Both the position numbers and the translations under genes were made by a program. Under the pieces are notes generated by a model. That model was not told the origin of the DNA and made no database searches. It worked only from the letters and a program-made list of their open reading frames with translations. This document shows positions 12,701-24,292 of a DNA stretch of 64,000 nt, in pieces. The DNA lies in assembly GCF_001577835.2 (NCBI RefSeq), contig NC_029527.1, positions 1,812,057 through 1,876,056 on the forward strand, in the 5' to 3' direction. This stretch comes from Coturnix japonica. Its lineage: Eukaryota > Chordata > Aves > Galliformes > Phasianidae. Positions within the stretch are counted from its first letter, which is position 1; each line of letters starts with the position of its first letter.

Positions 12701-15700
12701 TAGCAAACTTTGTGTGCAGCTCCCTGGTCTCCTCATACATCTTCTGTCCACCACATTCCTCTCTCCCAGTGGGTGCAGCAGGAGCACTGTGCTGAGCTGG
12801 GGCAGAAAGACCCCTCTGTTCCTGCACATCCACTTGTACACCTGGCTCTTGGTAGCAGAGCAGTGACCAGCTGGTCCATCCTAGCTGCAGATATTTTCTC
12901 TTTTACACAGTGTGACTGAGGCGGTGCAGTAATTGTATGCAAATCCATGCGCAGATTAAAAAATTAATCAAATCCTGAAATTTTCATTTAAAGAGATTAG
13001 TCTTGAAAAATCCCCCATCTAATCCTTCCCCAAGTAGTCACTTGGAACAAAACTTTACCGCTTTGTTTTCTTCCTGGGCTCAGTGCATCTCCTTGAAAAT
13101 TTTCTTGTGGTGCTTTTGGGACCATCTGGAACATCAAGTTTGAGTCTGAGCAGGGCTCAGCAGGCAGATTAAATTTGATCTATCAAATGATAGAAGAGAT
13201 GTGTCAGTAAGTGGGAACATGGGAATTGAATGCAGTAAAATCTCCGCTGTGCTGTACTTCATAGGTAAACTCCCACGTGAAAAATGGAAGCCGTAAGCCT
13301 TGGTGAGCTTAATGGTAATTTACCTACCAAGAGGCCAGGAGAGCGCTGTGTAGCAAGTGAAAGGAGTAGCAAGAGACACTTAAAACTTGCTGTATCTGGT
13401 AGTTTACTGCTGAAACAAAGATGTGATCTGTCTTTTGCAGCTTGAACTCAGAATTATTCTCTAAAGGGTTTGATCCCTCAGGGATTCTGGAGTCCTGTGT
13501 GCTCTGTATGCCATGGGCCAGCCACCAAGCATTGCCACACGAGAGCAAAGCATAGAAGTCCTGATGGAGAAATAAACTGCCTTAGAACCCCAAAGACCTC
13601 AATTAAATTTGGCATCTCTGAGCATCTTTAGGCCTTGAAGCACAGCCTGAAACACTGGGGCTGTGTGATTGAATCAACCTGCAGCAAGCCCAGTTGCCTC
13701 AACTCTAAGAAAACCACAAGCCTGTGATGCAAACCCTCAAACAAACCTCTAACCATAGCACCCAGAATAACTGTGCTCTACTCACTGGTGGGAGACTGGG
13801 GAATATTTTTCCACCTTTCAAATACCTGCCATGGAGCAAGGCATTGGCTCATTTTTCTTGCTGCATAGGCACAGACAGCTCATTTGTGCACTCCTTCCCT
13901 CCCCAGTGTGACTCCAAGCTCCTGGCTCAGACTGTTCCCCCCTGTGTCTGTGCTTTTGGTCTCTTGCCACCATCCAATTTCCCTGGCAGCTTGCCACATG
14001 TCTGCCCTGGTGCTGGATTGTTTCTGTCTCCTTCTGACGTTGGCTCCTTGCCTGCAGAATTGCTTTAATTAAAAAGTTAATGAAAGGTAGTGCAAACGAG
14101 TGTTTTGCCTGTGTTTTATCACAGTCCAACTCCTCTCCCTCCCTTTTTCCCAGAGAAAGTGAAAATGAAGCACTGGGGTTTTGCTGCTGCAGTGAGAGTT
14201 AGTGGAAATTTCTACTGACTTAGGAGGAGCCCTGCGAAGAAAGAAATTATAATGGTAATGCATGCAAACAAGTATGTAGACGGTGAACGTTATTCACCAA
14301 TGAAAGCTGAGGAAGTTTTCATTTAAAGGGGATTAATCTAAGCCCCTTACAGCTCTCTTTGTAACAGGCGGTTCTCAGCATCGTTTTCCTCCTAAGATTA
14401 TTATGAACTCCTGGAAAACTTACTGAAGGAATATTCCCCAACTCCCAGTTGTCCCAAGCAGGGACAAAGGGAAGGTGCAAAACCTCACGCCTGTAGCGTG
14501 TGACCTTGGATCCTCAGAGAAGAGGGTTTGTTCATCCCTGTGTGATTTCCCTGAGAAACTGGGAAATGAAGATCAGCGTGTAAAGCAATGGGAGTCACTT
14601 CATAAGCCCCTTCTTCCACCCTGAATTCCTCCCAGACAGCAGGGAGGAGAATGCAGAGGTGCAAGGATGGTATTTTCCCACGTGCAAGATGTAGCAGCTT
14701 GCTGGAAGTTACATCATTTCTCTACCTTCCATCTATGGAGGGCTGCTATTTGGGTTATTTTTCCTTCCTCCCTCACTGCGGGGTGTGCAGTTTTCTTGAT
14801 CTTGTTTTTAGAGCCCTCGTGAAACGAGTATGGTTTTGTGGGTGTGTTTTTGAATATCTACAGCTGATTTCTTAGCACTGATTTATAGCTGCTCCTTGTT
14901 GACATTTAGTACCCAGTGCTTGAGATGTATAAATAAATTACATTCAAATGGATTTGTGACATCATTAGCAGCACGCCCATTCCAAGGGGAGCCTCCAGTG
15001 AGCCTGTGTGTCTAATCAGAGCTGACAGGGAGCAGAGTTACACATGGAGACCTCCAAAGCTGATGGGTCTGTGCCAAATGCAACTCTCTGTTGTGCTGGT
15101 GAACTGATGAGTAGCCTCTAGATGCAGGGAGATTTGCACTGGGTTTGTTCTGCATGCTTACCTGTGCACTGGGGTCATTGTAAGGGCTTCTGTGCAGACA
15201 GCATGTCTTAAGGTCTACTGAAGCAAAGGAAAGATGCGCATGTGCTGACTTGCACAGACTTAGGATCGGGTCTTGGTGGTTAAATTACACTCTGAGTTCA
15301 GAGTGCAGAAAATAGATTACATGCCTGCTATTGTAGTGAAATGCTTTCAAGGCTAGAGCAAGCATAAGCAGTATGTACACAAGTGCTAGATGAGTTAAGC
15401 TGGCATGTATTTTTTCAGCTTCACCAGGAGAGGGTTGCTTTTAAATGACTCGTGCCTGCTGTGTCATGTCTGGAGCTGGAGCTGAGTGGAGCCACTGGGA
15501 GGCCACATGTGACAGGCTCTGCAGTTGCAGGTCTGATTTTGCTCGATTCCCCTGGGCTTCAGGGTCAGCCATGAACCATCAAGGCAGAGCCTATTAAAAG
15601 CTCTGGGGCTTCATTTTCTTAAACTTGCCATCTTAGTTTCAGCTGGGCCAGGGTTGTTTACTGCAGAGTGTCTGGTATGATGTTTTGGTTCTAGGTGAAA

Positions 15701-17600
15701 AACAATGTTGGTTGCATACCAGTGTTTGTTGTTATTGCTAAGCAGTGTTGCGCAGAGCTGAGGTCATTCCATTTTCTCACTGAAGAGCTGGGAGGGGGCA
15801 GAAATAGGGCAGCTGACTTAAACTGGCCAAAGAGATATTCCTTACCATATGACATTGTGGGGAAGGAGAGCTTTCAAGGGGGTGGGAGTTCATCTGGCTC
15901 TTCCTTTCACTGGGGGGGCTAGCTGGGCATTGGTCAGTGAGTGGTGAGCAATTGCTTGTTGTGTACATTCATATGTGTATTTGTATATGCAGTCTCAGTT
16001 CCTAAGGTGTATGTCTCGCTTCACTGCTATTGGCACAATTACTCAGGTCCTCATTGTAGGAAGGCTGAGGCTCTGTGGTTTTTAAACTGCTTGCAGACTC
16101 AGCTGCCATGAGAACTTGTTAATGAAGTGGTCAGGAACACTCTTTTTCATCTCTTCTCAGGGTTGAAAAGACAGTCCTAAAGGGAGCAATAACTAGAGGC
16201 AGTTTAAATAGTTAACTTATCTGCCCTGGGTTTTGCCTTTAAAACTTGTTTCTCATGGACATTTAATCCTTTATTATCCAGCAAACCTGTGATCTGCCAT
16301 TTGGTTTTGTTTCCAAGGCCTTTTTTTCCAATGATTTCCGGTATGTGCCCAAGTTTTGTTGCCTGAGAAGGTGCTTGTGTGGAGGTTTTCACAGAGCCTT
16401 TCAGCTTGTCTCATGTATTTGCAGGAAAATAAGGCAGATTTAGACCCAGAGGAGCTGTTGGAAGGCTCATTGGCTTAATGATTAACACCTTGCAATGCTG
16501 TGGGTGTGTTAGAACAAAGAGACCTCTGGACTTGTGTGTTCTCTGAGAACAGGGGGCAGAAGCTGGCCTTGCACTGAAACGCATCCATTCAGTAGAGGGA
16601 GAATTAACTGGCAGGTAATTTGAATGTTTCAACAATTAAGAATATTGCCAGGGCTGCCTCAGCCTCCTGGCACCCTACCTTAATTGCCTGCACCATAACT
16701 GCCATGAGCTGGAGAGATGCAGATCACAGGGGTCCTCGATTCTGAGAAACCAGCAATGAACTCAGTGCCAGCTAATGGAGGGAAGGAGTGCTGGGAGGGC
16801 ATCAGCAATGAGTGCTGGCAGGGGCTGCCTCTGCAGTGTCTGGATGAGTGTCTGCCCTTGAGCAGCTGAGGTTCTGCGTTGCATGTTCATATCTGTTGTG
16901 TTTAATTCTAGTAGTAGACAGTCGCTCATATGTGCTTTCACAGACCCAGCTGGGAACGTTGTCTGGATCTGAAGTTCTGTTTGGGCTCTAAGTGTTATTT
17001 TAATGGATAATGAAAGAACAGAAAAATAAAGGAGAATGAAGCCAGGTGTTAATTTGGTTTTCGATGGGGCATCCTCATTCCTGGTCATTCTACAGCCACA
17101 AGCAGTAAGTGAGCAGGCAGCTAACAAGGCTGTTGTGTTTTCCAAAGTCTGCGTTTGATGCTGCAGGGGACCACGGGGCACTGCATGGCCAGAGAATGAG
17201 CACAGCATTTGGCTGGTGTGTGGAAGAGAGTTCATGGAGCGAAAAGCTGTTCCACCCGGCCACCCTGCTCTCTCTAGGAGAGAGAGCAGCTTGCATGGTT
17301 TGGAAGGGTGTCAAACGCTGAGCAAATTGAAATGATGGCTTGCCAGTGGCAAATGTACAGTGATGGAAAAGCTGGCTGGCAGGGCTCACCTTCCCTATAG
17401 GAAGTGATGGGATTACAAGGGATCCAAAAGCTGACAGGTAGTTTGAATGTGATGCTGCGCTTCCCTCCCTACTGCCTAGGAAGCAGTGGGGAAAATGCAG
17501 CTGATATGGCTCCTTACTGAGGAGAAAACAGGAGCTAACTTTCCATGGTGCATAATTTGGCCTCCTTGTTCTCCTTGTGTCAGCCCTGTCTCTTTTGCTA
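9720..17600. other. Intergenic region between WDR82 and GLYCTK
   Basis: No gene, RNA hairpin or complete mobile element was recognised. It may hold untranslated leader exons of GLYCTK, which cannot be placed without transcripts. It contains one possible old CR1 fragment near 11.3 kb, a shared 13-mer-based motif at 12.98 and 14.32 kb, and a short perfect palindrome at 17.27 kb. Confidence 0.6.
11245..11430 (-). repeat. Possible ancient CR1 fragment
   Basis: Plus-strand GGACCTCTGGAGTTATCTCC followed about 120 bp later by CAAGTTGCAAACTGTGGCC resembles the spacing of blocks in the CR1 3' region. It is heavily diverged and the tail repeats are absent. Confidence 0.3.
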
Positions 17601-17625
17601 ATGAAATTGGTCTCTTTCACTTGTA

Positions 17626-17727
17626 GGTTGGGGGATCTTGGTTTCTTGAAGACTCACCAGTGTTGGCAACGTGTGTGCAAGCCTAACCCACAAAGCAGAG
17701 CGGCTCAGCCTGGCCACCCTAGGCAGC
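17626..17727 (+). other. GLYCTK: GLYCTK 5' untranslated segment of the first coding exon
   Basis: A strong acceptor (TCTCTTTCACTTGTAG) ends at 17625, so an upstream leader exon is likely. In the GLYCTK frame there is a TGA at 17647-17649 and no ATG before 17728. This fixes the start at 17728 and means no N-terminal extension is encoded in this exon. Confidence 0.6.
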
Positions 17728-18014
17728 ATGTCCCTCCGTGAGCACGTGCTGTCCCTCTTCCGCAGCGCAGTGGGCACCGTCAGGCCGGCTCCAATGCTGA
17801 AGAGGGCACTGAAGCTCCAGGGAGAGGGGTGCCCTCAGCTGCTGGTGAACGGCCGTGCCTTCCCATTGAAGAGGGACCTGTACTTGGTGGGGTTTGGCAA
17901 AGCTGTGTTGGGAATGGCAGCAGCGGCTGAAGAGATCCTGAGAGACCACCTTGTTCAGGGGATCATCAGCGTGCCACTGGGCATCCAGGAGAGCCTGCAG
18001 CGAGCAGGAATGCA
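17728..18014 (+). CDS. GLYCTK: GLYCTK coding exon 1
   Basis: Encodes residues 1-95 plus two bases of Gln96, starting [16 protein letters not shown]. The ATG has A at -3 (GGCAGCATG). The donor reads AATGCA|GTAAGA. An in-frame GTG at 17671 extends the open frame upstream but is not a plausible start. Confidence 0.93.
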
Positions 18015-21000
18015 GTAAGAGAGCCAGCCTACACATGCACAGTTTGGGTGGGAGTAAACTGCCAGATTTGTCCTCTGTGGGATGTTTCTGTGAACACCCT
18101 CGGTCTTCAGCTGTTGTTGCTCTGGTGCCTACCATGTCCATTTTCTGGTGCACCAGGTGTGATTCTCTGTTGGGTGACAGCCTGCCTGCACAGGTGCTCA
18201 TGTCAGTGATGATTGTCTTCCCTTCCCCTGCAGGGAGATGCTGCTGAAGCCACACAGTAGAATCCAGGTCATTGAAGGTGCCAAGAACAACCTCCCTGAC
18301 CCAGAGGCTCTTAGGGGAGCAAGTGCTATTCGGGAGCTGGCTGAGGGCCTGACAGCAGATGACCTGCTCCTTGTGCTCATCTCAGGTGGGTACACTGGGG
18401 AATAGGCTGTGCTGAGTGCCCCTGCTGCTGCAGCCCTTCCAGCTACTTGGCTGCAGGGGACTGCTGTGCTGCTCTGGCCCTTTCAGTGATTTTTCCTCTC
18501 CCTTCACTCACAAGACTTTTTCCAGGAGTGCAGCAGGGGAAGGCGCAGGGCTGCCCCAAGTTCTGGGGAGTTCCTGAGCTGTGCAGGCTGTGATGGTGGC
18601 ACACAGGCTGTCAGCTGCTCTCACCCTTTGGCAAGGGTGGCATTTTTTCTCATCTCTTCCTTAAATCTGGGGATGCAGACTTGGGTGAAGTAGTTCTTGG
18701 TTGACTCACAAGCTCTGAACTTGTGTAATTTGGGACTGACCTTCAGAGCTTTGCTCTTTCCCTTTACTTTTCCTGTGGCAACTGGACATGAGGCCCCAGC
18801 CTCTGAAGCAGGGAGCTGCACACCTTGAGGGGTCAGCCCTGACCACATCCAGGCAAACACCCCCAGGCCCTGAGTGTTGGGTCAGGACGTCCCCAGGCCC
18901 AGAGCTGTATAGGAAGTGGATATTGTGCATCAAAGGGATGCAGTAGCATTGCCACAGTTCAAGCTTGGCTGAGTGATTCAGGACAAAAGAAAACAGGGGC
19001 TTGGAGCAGCTCTGCTGAAACCGCTTGGTCTCTGCTTGGTAATTGTCATTGTTTCCATTGTGGTTGTTGGAGCGTGATGTGGTGCAGAGAGCACAGAGCT
19101 GTTAGGCAGTCACCCAAGTGGCTGACATCTAGCTGTTCTCACTAGGGATTCCCCTGGGTGTCCTTCTGTCCTTTGGCTACTGGTATCTCCAAGAGACTCC
19201 TCAGCCCATGAGGACCTACCTGTGGCTGTGGTGCACGTACACTCCCACACAGCAGCCGGTCTCCAACTGCTGCTGCCTCTCAGCTAGAATCCTGGCTATT
19301 GACTGAAACCTAGGCATAGGCATTTGCATTTGTTTTCCTTGCTCATCATGTTTTATTGATGCTGATTTGTCCCAAACCTCTGAGCAGATTTTGCCTTTTG
19401 ACGGTAGCTTTCAGCTGTACTTTTGTGCGTTTTCACTCTCTACTCTCATTTTTCTCCTTTCCATTCTGTTTTTTTCTACCCATTTCACTTTAGCATTCTG
19501 ATCCTTTTCCTTACCTTCTTCTGTACATTTCTGATGCCCACTTGTGTCAGTTGCCCTGATAGGATTTCCACTGATAAAACCATCACCCTGGGTGTGCTTT
19601 GTTCTATATTATTCTGTTCCCTTTTTTTTTTCCCTCCCAGACCTAGATGTGTGCAGTTAGGGGGGTTGTTTCCTATCTTAGTGCAGCCATAGCTTTCTTT
19701 TTTCCATCTCCATCTGCATAATGCTTCATGCTCTGTGAGTCTTGAAGTGTGTAGTACTGCTCATCCATCCAGGGAGCCCTGGAAAAGGAGTGTGGGAACA
19801 CTCTGGTAACCTGATGTCATGAGAATAGGAATTTCTGGCCCTTCTCTGTGGTACCCTATTCCAGTGAGGTTTATGCTGCCTGTGTGAAGTGTAGCTGACT
19901 GCAGACAGTGCTGGGCTGCTATGATTAAAGCCTGGTGGTGAAGACTTCATTTGCCACTTCCCTGACTAGCTGTGCCTCCCCTCCACAGGTTGCTGAGGGA
20001 AGGGGAAAGGCTGCTCCTGCTCAGCTATTGGACAGCCCAGCTTCATTCCTGTCCTGTAATGTGCACATTAATGTCCGTACCATCTCTTCTGCATCCTAGG
20101 GGGTGGATCAGCCCTACTGCCTGCTCCCATCCCTCCCATTCTCCTGGAGGAGAAGGAGAAGCTCACAAAGATGCTGGCTTCCCGAGGAGCTGCCATACAG
20201 GAGCTGAACACTGTCCGGAAAACTCTGTCTTTGCTGAAGGGTGGAGGGCTGGCCCGCCTCGCATATCCTGCACAGGTAATCAGAGGAAACCTCTGCTTGC
20301 ACAGAGGTCTGCCTCCTAAATGGTGGTTTAAGCAAGTGACCAAAGTTGTTTTGGATTTGTGACTTCACTGAGGGCCCAAACTCTCAGGGAGGGGGGTGGA
20401 GGAGGGGAATTCAGAACTGGCCATCCAGTCGCACCACTGAGCAGACCCCAGCCCTCACCCAGCAGGAGTTTCCATCATGCTGGTTCATTGCTCTGCTCAT
20501 TCCCACTGCGTGTTCAGCACCTCAGCTCACCCAGAAGCTGTTCTCTCACTGGTGTGTCAGCTGAACCCACGCTAGGTGCTCTTGGCAGGTGGTGAGCCTC
20601 ATCCTTTCTGACGTGATTGGTGACCCTCTGGACATCATAGCGAGTGGGCCCACTGCTGCCAGCTCCCACAGCGTCCAAGACTGCCTTCACATCCTGGCCA
20701 AATACAACCTGCTGCACAGCCTGCCCAGCTCCGTGGAAGCAGTCCTCTCCATCTCACCCACCAAGCCCACTGCTGCAGAAGACTACTCCCACGTTTGCAA
20801 CGTCATCATTGGGTCCAACACACTGGCTTTAGCTGAGGCCAAGCGCCAAGCAGAGGGCCTGGGCTATGCAACCCTGATTCTCAGTGCAGCGGTCTGCGGG
20901 GACGTTGGCCGTGTTGCTGTGCTGTACTGCCAGCTGATCTGTCTGCTCTGCCTGCACTTGGCCAGCCTTGGGGAAGGGCCTCAGGGCTCTGAGGTGAGGG

Positions 21001-21491
21001 GGAATCTCCTGCAGCTGGCGGCAGAGTTAGACATCCCAGGCTTGAACATGGATGAGTTTCTGCAGGCCCTGCAAGGACTGGAGCCCCAAAAACCAGTCTG
21101 CATCCTGGCTGGAGGAGAAACTACGGTTCAGCTTCAAGGAACTGGGAAGGGAGGGAGAAACCAAGAGCTGGCTCTGCGAGTGGGGCTGGGGCTGCACAAA
21201 GCACAGGGTGTTGAGGCCAGCAGCCTGGGCAGGTGTGATGTCGTATTTCTGAGCGGGGGAACGGATGGGCAGGATGGACCCACGGAGGCAGCAGGGGCTT
21301 TCTGCAGCCCAGAACTGGTGGCTGAGGCGCTGCAGGAAGGCCTCGATGCAGAGACCTTTCTCAGCAACAATGACTCCTATGCTTTCTTCAGCCACTTCCA
21401 GCGTGGGCGTCACCTCCTGGTGACTGGCTTGACAGGCACCAACGTCATGGACATCCAGGTTATTTTAATTAGAGCCATGGACAAATCATGA
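17728..21491 (+). CDS. GLYCTK: GLYCTK, glycerate kinase, complete coding region in four exons
   Basis: Glycerate kinase phosphorylates D-glycerate with ATP (to 2-phosphoglycerate) in serine and fructose catabolism; loss causes D-glyceric aciduria in human. Coding exons are 17728-18014, 18234-18385, 20100-20275 and 20589-21491, all with GT-AG ends and consistent phases. They give 505 residues against 523 in human. Conserved blocks, in order: [17 protein letters not shown] (about 53-69), [15 protein letters not shown] (145-159), [16 protein letters not shown] (181-196), [16 protein letters not shown] (212-227), [11 protein letters not shown] (379-389, MOFRL domain), [17 protein letters not shown] (426-442) and TGTNVMD near the C-terminus. 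The human N-terminal extension that precedes the equivalent of MSLREHV is missing, so no mitochondrial presequence is visible. It is divergent from WDR82 and upstream of miR-135a, as in mammals. Confidence 0.97.
18234..18385 (+). CDS. GLYCTK: GLYCTK coding exon 2
   Basis: This 152-bp exon has acceptor CCCTGCAG| and donor TCTCAG|GTGGGT. It encodes [19 protein letters not shown] through [10 protein letters not shown], ending inside the nucleotide-binding ISGGG loop. Phases fit both neighbours. Confidence 0.96.
18386..20099 (+). other. GLYCTK: GLYCTK intron 2
   Basis: A 1.7-kb intron between coding exons 2 and 3. It ends in an ordinary acceptor. No repeat or RNA gene was recognised in it. The T-rich stretch near 19.42-19.64 kb lies well upstream of the acceptor. 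Confidence 0.85.
20100..20275 (+). CDS. GLYCTK: GLYCTK coding exon 3
   Basis: This 176-bp exon has acceptor ATCCTAG| and donor GCACAG|GTAATC. It encodes [19 protein letters not shown] through ARLAYPAQ, including LLKGGG (Lys193), a conserved block of the DUF4147 glycerate kinase domain. Confidence 0.96.
20276..20588 (+). other. GLYCTK: GLYCTK intron 3
   Basis: A 313-bp intron with a G-rich patch (GGGAGGGGGGTGGAGGAGGGG) near 20.38-20.41 kb. Nothing else is visible in it. Confidence 0.85.
20589..21491 (+). CDS. GLYCTK: GLYCTK coding exon 4 (terminal)
   Basis: This 300-codon last exon starts [13 protein letters not shown] after a CTTGGCAG acceptor and stops TGA at 21489-21491. It carries the C-terminal MOFRL domain with [16 protein letters not shown]. 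The bird C-terminus ([12 protein letters not shown]) is a few residues longer than my memory of human (HLLFLRPR). I found no canonical AATAAA close downstream. Confidence 0.97.
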   Translation: MVSLILSDVIGDPLDIIASGPTAASSHSVQDCLHILAKYNLLHSLPSSVEAVLSISPTKPTAAEDYSHVCNVIIGSNTLALAEAKRQAEGLGYATLILSAAVCGDVGRVAVLYCQLICLLCLHLASLGEGPQGSEVRGNLLQLAAELDIPGLNMDEFLQALQGLEPQKPVCILAGGETTVQLQGTGKGGRNQELALRVGLGLHKAQGVEASSLGRCDVVFLSGGTDGQDGPTEAAGAFCSPELVAEALQEGLDAETFLSNNDSYAFFSHFQRGRHLLVTGLTGTNVMDIQVILIRAMDKS

Positions 21492-21499
21492 GAGCTCCC

Positions 21500-21700
21500 T
21501 CTGCAGATATTCAGATGCATTTAATTAGGAGCAGGGGTAAATAAGACCATAAACATTGCAGATGAAACTACTTAAATTAGGGCTAGCTGTCAAGGGTGCT
21601 AATATCTTTCTGTCAAAGAGTCTACTAATTAGGCACAAGCAAATCCACAGTAAAAGCATCGGGAACAGTGAAGTTCTTGTAATTGGGATCAGAGGAAGGT
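21500..21700. promoter_or_regulatory. AT-rich island downstream of GLYCTK, candidate 3' UTR or enhancer
   Basis: Directly after the GLYCTK stop the sequence turns AT-rich with several TTAATTAG and CTAATTAG homeodomain-type sites in about 150 bp. It could be GLYCTK 3' UTR or a conserved non-coding element. The sequence alone does not decide. Confidence 0.3.
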
Positions 21701-23082
21701 AAGCAGTCACACTGTGGATGTGATTGTTACATTTAGCACTTCTGCAGAGAGCCACCACTGCTGTGACAGCTTCAGCTGTGGGCAAAAGGCATGGAGAAAG
21801 TGAGGCCATGGCACAGCTGCTGGAGACAGCTCCTAGTGTGGTGTGGGAACCCCGTCTGATCCCAGTAGAGCCTCCGTGCCAGCAGTTCGTGTGCTAGAAG
21901 CTTTCATGGTGTTGTTTTCCAACTGGCCGGAAAACAGTCGCGCATCCAGCCTGAGCCACTGACCTTTCTTCTGTGCCGAGGCAGAAGTCGCTGTCACTCT
22001 GATTAACTCTGCTAATTCTGCGGAACAAAAGGCAAGGAAGTCTTCATGCTTAGCTCTCCTGACCCATGCTGCTGAGCTGATCAAAGGGCAAAGCTGCCAG
22101 AGCCTTGCTTTGACAGGGAGCTGCTCACCAACCCCTCTGAGAACGCCGTGGTGCTGCCGGTTTTGCCTCAGGCTGCCGTGCGATACGTGGGAGAGCAGAG
22201 ATGAGTTGGATTTCCCAGGCTGTGGGGCTGAATTTTAGCTGGGCTCTGGCTACGTATTCAAAGGACTTCATCTCAGCAGCCAGTATGACCCAACACATTC
22301 AGCTCCTTTGAAAAATCTGCCTATTTGTCACAGAGCCTAAGTGGGAGCTGAGCTGCTTTGAAAATCCAGCCCTAATTTAATAGGACACGCTTGACTCAGA
22401 CTCTTCCCAGACAGACTAGCCTGCTCCGTGTGGCTGATCTAATCTCATGGCACAAATACTCCGTCCTGCCAGCACGGTGAGTAGTGGTGTCACTGTGCAG
22501 CCATGAGCTCCGCTCAGAGGAGGATTGGAGGGTGGATTTCTGAGGAGGCTGTGCACCTCCTGCTTTGTTCTTTAAGCTGATATCTGACAAGTTGGGGTGT
22601 TGGCAGGACTGCCAAAGCAGCCAGCCCCTCCCCCTTGGTGTCAGTACCAGCCTGAGCTGGTGCCCACAGCCTGAGCTCATCGCAGGGGGCTTTCAGAACC
22701 CAGCTCTTGGGGGTAATCACATCCCTGCATCTCCTTTGTGCTTCAGGACTGAAGGTCTTCTGCATCATGCCCAAGCTTGCTTACTCTGGCAAGCAGCTGG
22801 GAGATCTGCTTGAAGAGAGCTGCCAAGTGTCACAAAGCCTGTTGGGGAACAGTGGCACAAAAAAAGGTGCTTTGTGTTGGGTGTTTTCTCTGAGGGTCAT
22901 CAATGGGCTTCAGAGCGTTTGGCTTTCACTGTGTGTCTGAGGTGCCAGTGCTGCAGGCGTATGAGCCAAAATGTATGGTCTGGGGCCAGATGGACTGGCT
23001 GAACCTGGCCCCATAGTGCTGCAAATGCTTCCTGTCTTAATCCAGAGTGACTCCAGCTCCAGCCATTCCCTTCCTGGGAAAT

Positions 23083-23235
23083 CATAGAACCACAGCATGG
23101 CTGGGATGGAAGGGACCTCACAGCTGGGCTGGCTGCACCCCAGTTTGGGCTGCCCAGGACCCCTCCATGGCATGGGGCACCTCCAGGGATGGCACCCCCA
23201 GCTCTGGGCAGCACTGCCAGCACCTCACCGCCCTC
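23083..23235 (-). repeat. CR1 LINE 3' fragment
   Basis: Plus-strand CATAGAACCACAGCATGGC then GATGGAAGGGACCTCACAG is the reverse complement of a CR1 tail. About 150 bp are recognisable, followed by a CCTCCAGGGATGGCACC block. Confidence 0.75.
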
Positions 23236-23809
23236 TAAAACGTAAAAATAAAACTGTCCAGAGCAGTTTCCTTTTTTTCCCCCAACAAATGAACAGTTTT
23301 CTTCAGAGGAACTGATTTGTTCCAAAATAACTTCACTTTCGTCATCTTTCTCAGTTGGAGTTTTGGAAACAGGAGATCCGGGGGAATTGGCAGAGACAAA
23401 TGGGTGTCGCGTTTGCCTTGTCTTTCTTCCTCCTTGTCTTTCTTCCTCCTCTTCCTTGCTGTCTGTTCTGTCGGGTGGGCAAAGTGACTGGCCAGGCATG
23501 ATGCTCTCCTCCCCCTCAGCACCGTGCACGCAGGCAGAGCTCCCTGCTCAGCCATCCCGATGCATGCTGCACCTCTGGGAGAGGTGTCCTCATCCCCATG
23601 CAGGGGGCTGTGGGAAAGCCAAGCTGGGCGTGCTGGGGGTGGGCAGGCTCTGCAAAGTGGGCTGCTCACAGCCAAGCACTGCTCGTGGCCGGGGTAGTAT
23701 TGGTGCTATGAATGGTGCTATAAACGGTGCGAGCTTTTGGCAGTAAATTAAAAACCTTGGCTGCTGCCCTTGGCTCTGCTCTTGCCTCTTAGGAGACATT
23801 AATATCACA

Positions 23810-24050
23810 GCTCCCCAGCTTTCCCATTATCACTTCATTAAGGATCCAATAATGATAAATGTGGATGGTTTTATTCTGCGCCGAGCCTGATTAATGGCTA
23901 ATATTTCACTAGGTGTTAATGGGGCCCTTCTTTTATGAAGTGATTGGAAGGGGTCTGCCTTTCATCTGAGTAATTTCCACTATTTTCCTTAACGTGACAG
24001 ATTTAATGCAAACCTTTACAGAGCGGTGGCGGCCTCCGGAGAAACTTTGA
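23810..24050. promoter_or_regulatory. Candidate conserved element beside miR-135a
   Basis: An AT-rich island in GC-rich surroundings. It has clustered homeodomain-like sites (GATTAATGGCTAATA, GTGTTAATGG, TCATTAAGG) about 200 bp from the miR-135a hairpin. It would lie within or just 3' of the primary transcript. Conservation is inferred from composition only. Confidence 0.3.
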
Positions 24051-24209
24051 GGAGTGCCACGTTTGGGGCAGCCCTCGTTGCTGTGGATGTTCCATGGTTC
24101 CTCTTTCTCCTCCTGCATGCTCGGTGACACAAGGAAGCTGCTGCAGGATGGAGCAGGGCTGGTGGTGGATGCCTTCCTGCAGCACATGGGTTGCTCCCCG
24201 CTGTCAGAC

Positions 24210-24292
24210 CCCAGTGCCTTGCACGGCTTCAATCCCTATATGAAGCGGGATGTAAATCACATAGGAATAAAAAGCCATACAGGACAGTGAGG
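24210..24292 (-). ncRNA. MIR135A1: miR-135a precursor (miR-135a-1 by synteny)
   Basis: On the minus strand the 23-nt mature 5p arm lies at 24257-24279 and starts TATGGCTTTTTATTCC with the miR-135 seed ATGGCTT. The 3p arm at about 24219-24240 (TATAGGGATTGAAGCCGTGC) pairs with it across a short loop. Human miR-135a-1 lies between GLYCTK and DNAH1, which fits this place. The 3p arm has GATTGAAGCC where human has GATTGGAGCC, from memory. No host gene is visible. The nearest minus-strand promoter candidate is the CpG island at 28.4-29.9 kb. Confidence 0.97.

Noticed and set aside
22900-23529. 209-codon open frame, minus strand
   Set aside because: It runs through a CR1 fragment and low-complexity Glu/Lys-rich sequence. 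No family resemblance.
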